A stretch of DNA of 64,000 nt, from the NCBI GenBank assembly GCA_963576785.1, contig OY756142.1, forward strand, positions 3,162,001 through 3,226,000, given 5' to 3'. The stretch comes from Chlorophyllum brunneum (taxonomy: Eukaryota > Basidiomycota > Agaricomycetes > Agaricales > Agaricaceae). A program made the translations under genes and the position numbers. The notes under the pieces were generated by a model, which was not told the origin of the DNA, did no database searches, and was given only the letters and a program-made list of their open reading frames with translations. Positions 10,983 through 21,989 of the stretch are shown here, piece after piece (within the stretch, counting starts at the first letter, position 1; each line of letters starts with the position of its first letter).

Positions 10983-12048
10983 ATGTCGCAATTCACCACT
11001 TCGCAATATTTGAAATTCACCGAGCAGGGTCTTGTGGTGAGCACAGTGTTCGTTCTGGTACCACGTCGACTTATCTCGCCCTCGCCAGTACCCGCCTACC
11101 CAGGTTGTCACTCAGATGCCTGTGGATGCAGTCAAAGCACTCCACACCATCTCGGACAACCTCTATCGCTCCATCTTCAGTCACCACAAGCATCTCAACT
11201 CGTTCAGGAGACGCTTCACCGACCTCGATGAGCTCTTTCAGGGCCATCGTCGTACCCTCTCCACCTTCCTCGAACGAGAATTTGCCATCCCCTTTGCCCG
11301 CATCGCCAAATACCACATCGAATACACCTCTCTCATCCGCACAGTGTCCCAGTACTCCCACTTGACCAACCCTGCCCATCCTTCCTGGTGTCCCGACTCT
11401 GACCCTATGGTCGGTGACTGCCTTGTCTCCATCATGGAGTCCATCGGGGCGTGCTGGGACTTGTGTCGTGCGATTGTGGCGAGTATAGAGAAGGCGCAGA
11501 GCAGAGTAGACCAGCTGTCGGCGTCATTCAAAGATGATTTGTTCTGGGCTGATGGGATCGTGTTCCTCAAGTCGAGGCACCTGGGTCAATCGTGGTCGGA
11601 GGACCTTGTGAGGGATATCTTCCCTTGCATGGATGCAGTGAGGAAGTCATTCGACCCGCTTTTGGAGTACTTCAAAGCACACGAAGTTTACCTCCGCACT
11701 CTGAGGGACGAGATCTCAGAGGAGCTCCATAGTAACGACATGGCACATGGCCTGTCATCGATCTCCTCCCTTCATCTACCCACACCAGCTCTCACACCCA
11801 CACCACCCCGTGATTATGACGAGATGGAAACCAACATTGTTTCCGAGAGGTGGAGCGCCTATGGGACCATAACCAGGTTCTGTGTGTGGAAAGATGTTGA
11901 GGGTATTCAATCGCTGTTCCGAGGAGAATTCACCCTCTCCGACGAGCTTGAGGATGGTAGTGAACAGGGTCGGAGATCCAATGGTGTTCGAGGTGTGGTC
12001 CGACGAGTTTCTTCTGCATTTGGTACATCATCGATACATGTCTTTTAA
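10983..12048 (+). CDS. Family A protein, copy A2 (complete)
   Basis: Exons 10983-11036 and 11104-12048 flank a 67-nt intron and encode 332 aa. The first exon is MSQFTTSQYLKFTEQGLV. A2 has the 'DAVRKSFDPLLEYFKA' type of second half, shared with A3 and A6, whereas its N-terminal half (HHKHLNSF, HIEYTSLIRT) is closest to the A4 pseudogene. The C-terminal tail is RRSNGVRGVVRRVSSAF followed by GTSSIHVF. No recognised domain, signal peptide or membrane segment. It is the middle of a tandem array of three same-strand copies (A1-A2-A3), and its flanks on both sides reappear inverted around A6. Confidence 0.85.
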
Positions 12049-14924
12049 TCCTGTTTCTTCTCATTCTCATTCTCATTCATCTTACTTATATCTATACTAT
12101 TCCATACATCTCTGACAAATTCACTTCTGTTTATTTCTTTGCCAAAGTTTGATTCGGAGTGTAAAGATGGTCAACATAACTAAGACATGGCCTTGGCAGC
12201 TGATAACAGTCCGCTGTATGAATCTCCTAAGTAATTTTATATGAACTACTCCACACAGTGCTCTAATCCCGGTACGAATATCCTAACTTCTGTAACTATC
12301 GTGATCACATCTCCAACACGGGCATTCTACAATCTTCCTCTCTACATTGAACTTCTCCTAATCCAAAACAACACAACTTATGGAGACACTTTTTCTGATT
12401 ATGACATCCAAATTGCAGGCATGAATCTATTTACTGACACCCGTCTTGTCGCATCCTCGTGTAGCTAGGCTGCTTGCTTGCGAGAGAGTGTGGACGACAT
12501 ACACTGTCACGTGTTACCATGTGGCATTTCGAACAACCTCTTTTTGAACAGGGATAATCGTTGTGGGCTGGGTCTGCTCCTGGCTTGGACCGACGACCTC
12601 GAAGGTTTTGTCATTTTTGAGGGGTGGCTCCGGAGGGGTGGGTACGTGTTCCGATTCCAGTGCACGCCTGTCGATTAGCTCACGTCAAACGTGTTGCCAC
12701 TGCATTAGAAATGACTAGGGCATATATATGTTTAGTTCTAGAAGGGTCTTGATATCGGTATACCGCGTGATCGCATCCAGAAGTACTGAAGAGTCTGTAC
12801 ACGGGGGGCGATTCCATACGCAGAGAAGTCAAGACCGGGTCAATCAGGGCAAAGGACCTTGAAGCGGTATCATTCATCCCATCCACAGCAGCAGTTTACC
12901 TGCATTTATCGAGTGAACGCACAGAATGGATGTGTAAGTACAGGTCGTGTTGGGTTGAATCGGGCTTGGAAGGTTGGCCTGTGGACTGATAGTCAACCAG
13001 GGCAAGTCACAAGCACGCCTACCCCGGGAACATAACCACAAGGCTAGTGGAATTTCCGGAGGCGTTCATGTTGAAAAAGCGACATTTAGGTGGATCGAGA
13101 GTAAACGAGTGGGACAAACGATGGAGACTATATTCAAGGTGACCGTGAGAACGAAATAAGTTGACCTACCAGCCGCGTCTGATCCACAACCGGGTAGGTC
13201 AGCTAATCGCCCAGAATCCACTTCTAACACCCGGCAGGTAACAGAACAAAAAGAAATATCCGCGTATCGGCGATCTCGACAAATCCTTGGTCCAGCGGCG
13301 CTGGGAAGATATCGTCCACTGCGCTCCCACATGTGGGATGAATGCCGTAAACGGCGACGAAATTTTTTTTTCAAGTCATCCAACTCGATAACCCCGCTAC
13401 AAAGGATTTTGTCAGCATCTCGGAGGGGATCTGTTGCGCTCTTCACCTCCAAGTTGCTCAGGAAGGCGGAAAACCCATTGCGCAAAAGGTCCATGGATAG
13501 ACGATCATTGAAGGTTGTAGCCTTGCGAGTGCAGCGGTTCCTAGAAGAACTAGAGAAGAATGCCGTTGAACATTTGGGTGGTGTCACTTTCTCGGGATAT
13601 AGGTGCGGCTGAATGCCTTGGTCCTGAGAGACTCCGTCGGGCTTGGGTCTCAGTGCCGTATGGTGTACACCTGCGCGCGAGCGATATGGTATACGGAGGG
13701 CATGAATTTGTACGTCAGATTGTTATGTATCATCATGATTACTCACTGATGACTCCGGTAGACTTCATGTGTAGCAACATTGGCAGGCACAAAAAAGGTA
13801 CTCTGTTGCCCTCTCCCCTAAGATATCTCTCTGAATAGTGATGTCGCGACAGACCCAGCCGTGTCCTCCATGTTATCTCGAAAGCCCCATTTTTGGCTGT
13901 TTTTGGGATACCAGTTCTCAACAGTCACCGAAGTGATCCCGCCGAATACAGGCTTTGATGAAAACATCCGATCACCTGTTGTGAATCCTGAATCACATTT
14001 GATGTGCGGTAAGCATGAACAGCAAAAAAAGAGCATATTAGAGAGATTGTGTGTAAATGTTCCGCATAATTGGGTGGACATTGACGCTTGTCTACAATCC
14101 CGTCCAACCCTCCATCTGTAAAGGCCAGTGGCGATGGGAGGGGGCGTCTGTCTGGCGCATCACGGGCATATTCTCCTTACTTTCGGGCATCCATGATCCG
14201 CCACCTCACCTTAGCAATCGAATTACTCGATCGTTGATCGTACCCACGTGCTCAAAACCCATAACGTTGTTACTCTTTTCCAAAGCTCGGAACTCATTTG
14301 CCCGTGTTTTAGAGCACTGCCTCAGTGGACGATCGTTGATTGCTTCCGCACTTTCCAACTACCAGCCACGTGAATATCTGTGCAGCACCCGGACAAGACC
14401 CGGGAATCCCCAACATCTCCTGATCGCAGCACCCTGTGTCACACCCATGCGTAGCTGGGTGTGCATTGGCGCTTGTCTACTGGTCAGTAAGTGCCCAACA
14501 GTTGCCCTCAATCCTCCGTATGCAATGGCCAGCGGCGTCCGAGTGCCTCCCCCCCCCCTTCTGGAATGTTCCTGGAATTCAGGAAGGAGACCAGCTTCAG
14601 TGAGGTTTGTCTCCTGCATCGTTCCGTCATGCGTCGTGAGGATTATCCTATATTCAAGTATCTATGCTTGCTTTTGGCCATTCGCACCACCAAATCTCTG
14701 GACTGTCGCAGCCAAATTACTCCTCAGCCGTCGATCACAAATTGCTGATCGTTCTCATGTGCTTGACCCCCGTGACGTCATTACTTGCCCGTGGTCGATC
14801 GTTGATTGCTTCCGCACTTTCTCTGTCATCAGCTATTTCTCCTGATATCGTTTATGTATTTAATAACCCAACCTTCGCAGAAAGTGACCAAGTTAACGTG
14901 ACATTCTACCACCACCATCACACA
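12049..14924. other. A2-A3 spacer, inverted copy at 57.7-60.5 kb
   Basis: 12050-13160 matches the reverse complement of about 59100-60509, and 13330-13720 that of about 58640-59040, so the spacer was duplicated together with the genes. In 13331-13612 the forward frame FTSKLLRKAENPLRKRS aligns with LASELLAKAEASLCKRC in the inverted copy, which hints at a decayed coding exon. A related fragment (TCCACTTCTAACACCCGGCA near 13220-13240) recurs at 34765-34785. From about 13930 to 14850 this is the double upstream unit of A3, with TGACGTCA at 14773-14780 and a TATA-like TATTTAATA at 14857-14865. Confidence 0.55.
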
Positions 14925-15983
14925 ATGTCGCAATTCACCACTTCGCAATGCTTGAAATTCACCGAGCAGGGTCTCGTGGTGAGCACATAGTATTTGCTCT
15001 GGCACCACGTCGACTTATCTCGCCCTCGCCAGTACCCGCCTACCCAGGTTGTCACTCAGATGCCTGTGGATGCAGTCAAAGCACTCCACACCATCTCGGA
15101 CGACCTCTATCGCTCCATCTTCAGCCACCACAGGCGGTTCAACTCGTTCAGGAGACGCTTCACCGACCTCGATGAGCTCTTTCAGGGCCATCGTCGTACC
15201 CTCTCCACCTTCCTCGAACGAGAATTCGCCATCCCCTTTGCTCGCATCGCCAAATACAACGTCAAATATGCCTCTCTCATCCGCACAGTGACCCAGTACT
15301 CCCACTTGACCAACCCCGCCCATCCTTCCTGGCGTCCTGACTCTGACCCTATGGTCGGTGACTGCCTTGTCTCCGTCATGGAGTCCATCGGGGCATGCTG
15401 GGACTTGTGTCGTGCGATTGTGGCGAGTATAGAGAAGGCGCAGAGCAGAGTAGACCAGCTGTCGGCGTCCTTCAAAGATGATTTGTTCTGGACTGATGGG
15501 ATCGTGTTCCTCAAGTCGAGGCACCTGGGTCAATCGTGGTCGGAGGACCTTGTGAGGGATATCTTCCCTTGCATGGATGCAGTGAGGAAGTCATTCGACC
15601 CGCTTTTGGAGTACTTCAAAGCACACGAAGTTTACCTCCGCACTCTGAGGGACGAGATCTCAGAGGAGCTCCATAGTAACGACATGGCACATGGCCTGTC
15701 ATCGATCTCCTCCCTTCATCTACCCACACCAGCTCTCACACCCACACCGCCCCGTGATTATGACGAGATGGAAACCAACATTGTTTCCGAGAGGTGGAGC
15801 GCCTATGGGACCATAACCAGGTTCGGTGTGTGGGCGGACGTTGAGGGTATCCAGTCGTTGTTCCGGAGAGACTTCACCGTCTCTGGGGACGGTAGTGAGC
15901 AGTGTAGGAGATCCAATGGTGTTCGAGGCGTAGTCCGACGTGTTTCATCTGCATTTGATAGATCATCTATAAATGTCTTTTAA
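14925..15983 (+). CDS. Family A protein, copy A3 (complete)
   Basis: Exons 14925-14978 and 15048-15983 (69-nt intron) encode 329 aa. The N-terminal half is almost the same as A1 (MSQFTTSQCLKF, HHRRFNSF, NVKYASLIRT). The second half is the A2/A6 type (DAVRKSFDPLLEYFKA, MAHGLSSISS). The last part (RFGVWADVEGIQSLFRRDF) resembles A0 and A5. A3 is therefore a mosaic. The tail is three residues shorter than in A1 and A2 because the acidic loop before SEQCRRS is reduced. No domain recognised. It is followed head-to-tail by OMT gene B2, the same A-B pairing as A0-B1 and A5-B5. Confidence 0.85.
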
Positions 15984-16326
15984 TACTGTTTCTTCTTCTC
16001 ATTCACCTTGCTTATACCGAGATTTGTACTGCTTTCTACGTCTCCGAATATTCTATTTTCTTTTATCTCCTTCCGACTTTTGCTTTGAGAGTGCCAAGAC
16101 AGTGAATGTTGGCAAAGCAGCATACACGGACAAGTCAATCCGCTTAGTAAGATCTCCTATCCCCACACATGACAACCGCCATAATCCCAGTATGAATGCG
16201 CCTTCGAACCCCTTGTAACTAGTCCCGCTATGCGACCTGGGGGAGTGATACTTCCGGTCCTCACAACGTGCGAAGTGTTCTCGCTCATGGTTTCTATCTT
16301 ATTATACAGAGGAAACAATATTGTTT

Positions 16327-18206
16327 TCAGAGTGTAAATTCAATAAGACCCATCTCCCCAAGATCCGAAATTTTCACAAACTGAAGACCCGCAGCCTTCC
16401 CAAGCCCAACATAATCATCCAGTCCACGTAGCTTACTGTTTAACAGGATCATATTAGTGAAGTCAAGCTGATACTGGCGAATGCGCCCGACGCCATAGTT
16501 GGGCAAGATCGGGGGAGGAGCTTGTTTGGTGTCTGACTCGTTGTCGGGAGACCTATAAGCTCCTTGGACAAGGTATTCGTCTAGGTCAGGGTTACCATTA
16601 ATTCCGGGTCCGTATTCCATCCAGGTACATAAAGTGCAGACTCACAAAGCATGACTCTACTAGAAGGACCCATTGCCGCTCTAACATTGGAAAGGATCTT
16701 GACGGCCTCGTTGTCGGGCCAGTTATGGCTGGTCACCTATCAGAACCTTGATCAGAATAAGCTCTAGAGAACATACATGACGTTCTTGAGCTGAATATAA
16801 CCAGTCAGAATGAAAAAGCAGATCGTTGGGGAAATGGGGCTGACCAAGTAGATATCGCAATTGGGAATGGGCGATTCTTTCAAGAAATCCATGCCTTTGA
16901 ATTCGACTCTTCCTTCAGAAAGTCCTTCAGGGTATTCTTGAGGCCATATCTCATTCTTCGCCTCCTCGATACGTTTGGGCAGGTCTTGTAGTTTCAAGCT
17001 TAACTGCGGATAGCGCTTACAAAGGCGTCGAGCAATGCCGCCGTTACCACCACCAACGTCATTGACAATGGTACCATCGGGTAGCTTATCCCAAGGATAA
17101 TCTGACCGGTATCAGTTAGACATGTTTAGCAATCCGTCCCCGATGGGAAAAATATGCACCCGTTGAGAGGACATCCCCAGCATTGTTTGCTGCAATGTTA
17201 AATCCTATCAAGCCCCTTGAGAAACGGGCCCCTCTCTCTTTCCCCTTATCGTCGTCTTTCTGTACGTGGTGATCAATAAAGTTTAATGCAAAGCAATGTG
17301 GGAGTGGGAAGATCATACGTACACCCTCGAAGTACTCGTATATTGAGCGGGGGTATCCAGTGGTTCGGTTGAAACAAGAATCCTGAACGGCGTACGAATG
17401 TCCGCTTTCAGGATCGAGGAGATTGCTAGCCATTGAGAATGCCGCCGTGGTGGTATATTCTTCCGTGCTGACATGGCTATGATTGGCTGCGACGGATAGG
17501 AATAAATAAAAATGCTTACAAAAACCACCCCATATCAGATAGCGGATTGGACTTGAGGAGTTGCATGCTGAGGCGGTTATTGGCGAAAATGTCGTGGGAG
17601 ACTGGTGGTGCGACATGGTAAGATTTCCTGCATAAGACAGGTTTTTCGCCTGACTTGCCTTCACGGAAAATATGGTACGAGCAGAGCAGCCGCAATACCC
17701 TTACAAGCTTTCCTTTCTCTACGCCACATCGTTTACTGATTTCTGAGACGTGCATTCCGGAAGGTGCATCTAACAGTATATCAGCAAGCCCAGCCCTCAA
17801 CGCCACCCCAATACAAGTCGGCTCAAAAATCTGGGATGAATAATAAATAACTCCTCAGCTCCGGACATAAGCCATAAAACACACTCGCATGAATTTCTGG
17901 GAGGGCCGCAGGTCATGAGTTTGTAGGAAACATTATATTATAGCGAAATGGGCGACGTACGTTGAGCATCGTATGACCGGGAGGAGCAATGGCGGCAGAA
18001 AGCTGCATGCAAGCCCCTTCCAGAATTTGCATAGAACGCCTGACGTCCGAGGGATAGGCGAATTGATCCAGGGGATGAGCTTCCGTCTCGTCGAGAGACG
18101 GAACAGAAGGTTTGGCTCTGTTGGCTTTATAATACGACTCGACGGTATTCGCAGCGCTGGAAATGAGGGAAACGAGAGCCGATATTTCACTTGGTGTCGT
18201 AGACAT
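16327..18206 (-). CDS. Class-II O-methyltransferase B2 (complete, 10 exons)
   Basis: Splice-aware reading gives 454 aa from complement exons 17961-18206, 17885-17896, 17659-17830, 17520-17601, 17323-17467, 17160-17259, 16845-17101, 16777-16790, 16646-16728 and 16327-16580; all phases fit. Residues 87-143 are the N-terminal winged-helix dimerisation domain (LHVSEISKR-type text and SYHIFRE). SAM motif I is DVGGGNGG at 267-274, an acidic QDLP motif follows, and the catalytic HNWPD (His344) is present, as is the conserved LPNYGVGRIRQY region. The family methylates hydroxyl groups of small aromatic or secondary metabolites, using SAM in the cytosol; the substrate here is unknown. Intron 3 uses a GC donor. 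A TATA-like box (CTATAAAT, reverse strand, 18259-18266) lies about 55 nt upstream. Exon sizes equal those of B4. Confidence 0.88.
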
Positions 18207-18913
18207 GTTGAAGAGAGAAGGTGAAACGGTTAGCTTACCCAGAGGCCTGCACCTGAGGATTTATAGGAAAGTCGCCTCAAGGTATTCCAGATCCGGATAC
18301 GTCCAAGTAGCCTAGCCTCCGCTGAATATGAATTCTCAGGTTCAACATTTTTCATGCACATGAGTAGGAGCAACTCTTATGCGTCTACCAAAAGTGCGCC
18401 ATCAGTGGCGGATGGAGGTCTGCTGATGATGGAACTCGTTCTCCCATGTGAAGGGATAAAGTCGCGGTGTCACGTGTCACAAGTCATTGGTACATGTCGT
18501 TTGGTTCGATCTTTTTTGAAATTTCTGTTTCTCATTCACCTTGGTTACATCAATATATACTCCCTCCCATACGTTCTGAATATTATATTTCATTTCCCTC
18601 TTTCAGAACTTCTGATTTGAGAGGACGAAGTCAATCAATGCCAAAACACGACTTTTGGTAGTGGGTGAGGGTTAGTGAGGCGTGATCTATTTTCACACGC
18701 AACTTGCAGGTATATTATTCCTGACCATTGAAGCACTTGCGTTCGTTCCCAAGATTGTAATCCTGAGCCATCATCAGCCCTGTCATCCTCAGTAGACCAC
18801 CAGGTCCGCCGATGGTGTCAAAATAGGGGGCGGCTCAGAATCCTGACATTGAGTATATCATACACCTCCGAAGCGCTATCCCGTCATAACTCGTAATAAT
18901 AACCAGGAGTGAT
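18207..18913. other. B2 upstream region and a relic of the A 3' end
   Basis: 18207-18300 holds the B promoter. 18340-18430 resembles the segment upstream of B4 (39540-39640) and, inverted, of B5 (54300-54400), with the shared text ATGCACATGAG. About 18480-18640 resembles the A-family 3' end and 3' flank (GGTACATGTC..., TTTCTCATTCACCTTG, TTTGATTTGAGAG), so a fragment of an A copy lies here without its body. No gene is called. Confidence 0.45.
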
Positions 18914-20733
18914 TCATTGATAAAAGATGGACGGGGGCGCATTCACTGCCTTGTGTGGCAAAGAAGTACCCAAAACAACCTTCCAAGACCCTAAAAGGTC
19001 ATGAAGCGATATTCTGGCTTTATACCTACGAAATAGGTCAGAAAACACCGCCATGGACCGCACAACAAAATTCACCTGAGTGACGTTTCTGCTCACTTTA
19101 ATATCCGCCATTGTGAACGTTCCCGGGTTATCGTTCTCGGGAGTAAATGATGAGGTAGACAGAGGAATAACCGAGGTGATTTGCCCAGTCGGGGCATTCC
19201 ACTGGTGCCGCGAACCACTTGAACCTCCTTGAGTCCTCATAATATCCTGTCTGATCAAGGTACGATTGTTGAGCATGGCCATAAATGAGTTGCTATATCT
19301 GCAGGGACCGAGCTGTGTGTTAGCTAGGGAAGGATAGGGTGGTAGACTTTGGGGGACGAACAACTTTCCCAAAACATAACATCTAAAGTTATCGTCACAT
19401 ACGTGAATTTCGGAAGTACACAAAATTTGTGACTCACGGTGCAAGGAAATAACTTCCTTTCTGATGTGGCTGTCAACCTTCTGCGGATGCGAGGAACTGG
19501 GATCTGACTTACAGGAGGTGCAATGCTCGGGAGAACGGTTGTCAACAGCACCCCAATAGCAACGGCAGCTACACATAGGTATTTCCATTATTTTCACCCG
19601 ATGTAAACAGAGCCCACAACATACCACTCGCCACATTTGTTTCAATCGTGAGGCGCACGATCCTTGTAAAGATATTATTTTTCTCACCAGCATCGCCCCA
19701 GCTTTTCGATCTGAGAAGCTAAAAGGAGATATATTCAGAAGGTTCATCGACGCCACAACTAGAGAACGAACCCACCAACCATGTCATAAACCCAGCGATG
19801 ATGGTATCACCAGTAGCACTGAATACAGCCCAGATCTATGTCCCACCTTCATTTCGATGATCTACCATTGAAACGTTGTTCCACTTACAATCTGGAGTAC
19901 CGTGAACTGCGGTTGCCACTTTCTGATCTTTCCGACCTCTTGATGCTTAATTTATCATTGTAAGAATGCAGTTAGGTTATAATGATAGGTCCCTTACCAC
20001 TATTCCGATGCCAAGCCCACCAATAGCTTGGGCGACAGCGCACTACGTCCATGAGTTGATCAGTTTGCAATTCTTGTCACCGAGCTAAGGAGAAGCCCCA
20101 CAAGTGAAATGATACCAGTCACTACTTTGAGCCGGCTCAGGTGATAGACGCGCCATGCATACATCCCTTGCACCACCAAGGCGATGACGGCACTCATCAT
20201 AGGACAGTCAAAGTTTGCCAAGAAAAACTCGTCAAGCTTATCCATGTCGCCGAATCCGAAAACAAACCAGTGAAAGCCATCGGCAACGGTGAATATTGTC
20301 TGAACTGTTTCCACCACGAAAACAAAGTGTACTTAGAGGTGGGTGTAGGGTCAGCAATCGAATTGGCATACTCAAGTTGGCTAGTCCTACCGGCCAATTT
20401 TAGAAAACGGCGGTCATCAGGGAAGTTCAGGTAGTATAGATCTGTATCCAGTGTGTCAACTATCAGCGTCTAATGGTGTCAGGCAAGGAGATAACTTACA
20501 GCATTGCATTACAAGAACCCCGAACAACCACCAATTGAGGAGGATTCCTAGATACTGAAACATGGGTCAGCAAAGGCGAACGAAGACACAGCCGAGATAA
20601 TGTACTGGTGGTCCTGCTCTGAATTGATTATCACGGTTAAGCGATTTGCGTCATACCCGAAAAAAAAGGCTTACATTGGGCCCATATCCTTAGGGATGGG
20701 TGGAAGCCCTTCCTTAAATTCGCCAGAGCTCAT
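18914..20733 (-). CDS. DUF6534-like multi-pass membrane protein
   Basis: A multi-exon minus-strand gene. Recognisable pieces in order: MSSGEFKEGLPPIPKDMGPM (start at 20733); LGILLNWWLFGVLVMQ; YYLNFPDDRRFLK; a long hydrophobic exon (about 20065-20330) with HWFVFGFGDMDKL and MSAVIALVVQGMYAWRVYHLS; WAVFSATGDTIIAGFMTWL near 19780-19835; and RYSNSFMAMLNNRTLIR near 19270-19300, running to a stop at 18914. This order of membrane helices ending in an 'N(S/T)..A.LN.R' segment is that of basidiomycete proteins with a DUF6534 domain, of unknown function. A TATA-like box (TATAAA, reverse strand) is at 20812-20817. Exon limits are approximate. The first donor reads CCAATGTAAGC, which leaves the next exon out of frame by one base unless a G has been lost, so a mutation at this splice site is possible. 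Confidence 0.6.
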
Positions 20734-20817
20734 GTCGGAGGGTGTTTGGTGGGAATGTCAAAAGAGGGAGAGCTGGAGGGGTTAGAAAGTGAGTCGACCA
20801 AGACTTGTCGCTTTATA

Positions 20818-21989
20818 GCCATCAGTTCCGAGGGGATGACAGAACTCAAATTTAGCTGCTGTTATTGATCCAGTTTAGCGAGCCCAAGATCCACTCTGGC
20901 TGATGCGCGCTCCATGCATTTCTATCCTGAGCCTGGGACTTCGAACTGTCAGAAATGAAGCGATCCGTTCACTGGTGCACGTAAAGCCTGTCGTCGATAG
21001 TGTCAGGGGATCATAAAAGCGCAGTTACCAACAAGATAATTCATTGAAGCAGCACGGCTTATTGAATAATCAGCATGTGGCCCACATGGCAGTGCCACTT
21101 ATTTGGGTAAATCAATGTCGGCGGACATGGCATTACGGCTACATGCGATATCGATTATTGGGTTAGTGTGGTGAAACGTCCAGGCCTACATAAATGATGG
21201 TCGGTTTGATTCGTGGAGACCGACGACACCACGGAGAGAGAGAAAGGACTCCCAAGACCTGTAGAACAAGGAACTGATGTGTTCGCAGGTCGCACATCAG
21301 AGTAACTTCGAACCGTGCTTCACCACGAATGCGGTCAGGGTAATACAGATGTGGAAGCGTAGTATTACATTCGTCGAGTACTGCTCGTATTTGACAAGTT
21401 GTGCTGGACTTTGGCGGAGGGTGATGTTCATGAAACAAAGAAAGGCTGGCTACAAAACACTGGAGAAAAGGTGACTGACCTCAAGATACCGAGCTGAGGG
21501 AGAAATGAAGATAAGAGAGAAGTAACGATAAAGCAGGGATGAAAGGATCACAGTCAAGGTGGAGCTTCGCTGATAGAAGGGACAGACCTCTTGAAACGAG
21601 CCAAGGAGGGACTCGAGTGACTTGGAGGGTCGACCCTGTTTGATCGATTTGAATGTAATAACCGCGGTCGGGTGGTTGCACGATTTGTTGGGCTACTCTG
21701 CCATATCTTCCTCTGCTTATTGCACGTAGATAGGCTCCTACTCGTTCCCCCGCATTGTGCATTTACCAGGAGTTCCTCGGTAAGAACAAAAGTGCAGCCC
21801 AACCATCACCGAGAGGCTGTGTGGGAATCCCCCAACACAAAATCAGAGACGTCGTTGACTGACAGCTATATTTCTCATGAGCAGACATCTTACTACGTAC
21901 GGGTTGCTGGCCATTGTGAATTATTCAAGTTCCAGGGCTCGGGTGAAGCAAGTGGAATTTATGATCTAACACCATACACAAGGAAGATA
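20818..21989. other. Intergenic, nothing recognised
   Basis: About 1.2 kb between the DUF6534-like gene and B3. Open frames at 21163-21438, 21481-21802 and 21672-22154 overlap in several frames and have no recognisable domain; the last runs into the antisense of B3. No RNA gene, repeat or promoter was identified with confidence. Confidence 0.4.

Noticed and set aside
14057..14845. 262-codon plus-strand frame upstream of A3
   Set aside because: It runs through the repeated upstream units; equivalent regions before A1, A2 and A5 have stops in this frame, so it is chance openness.
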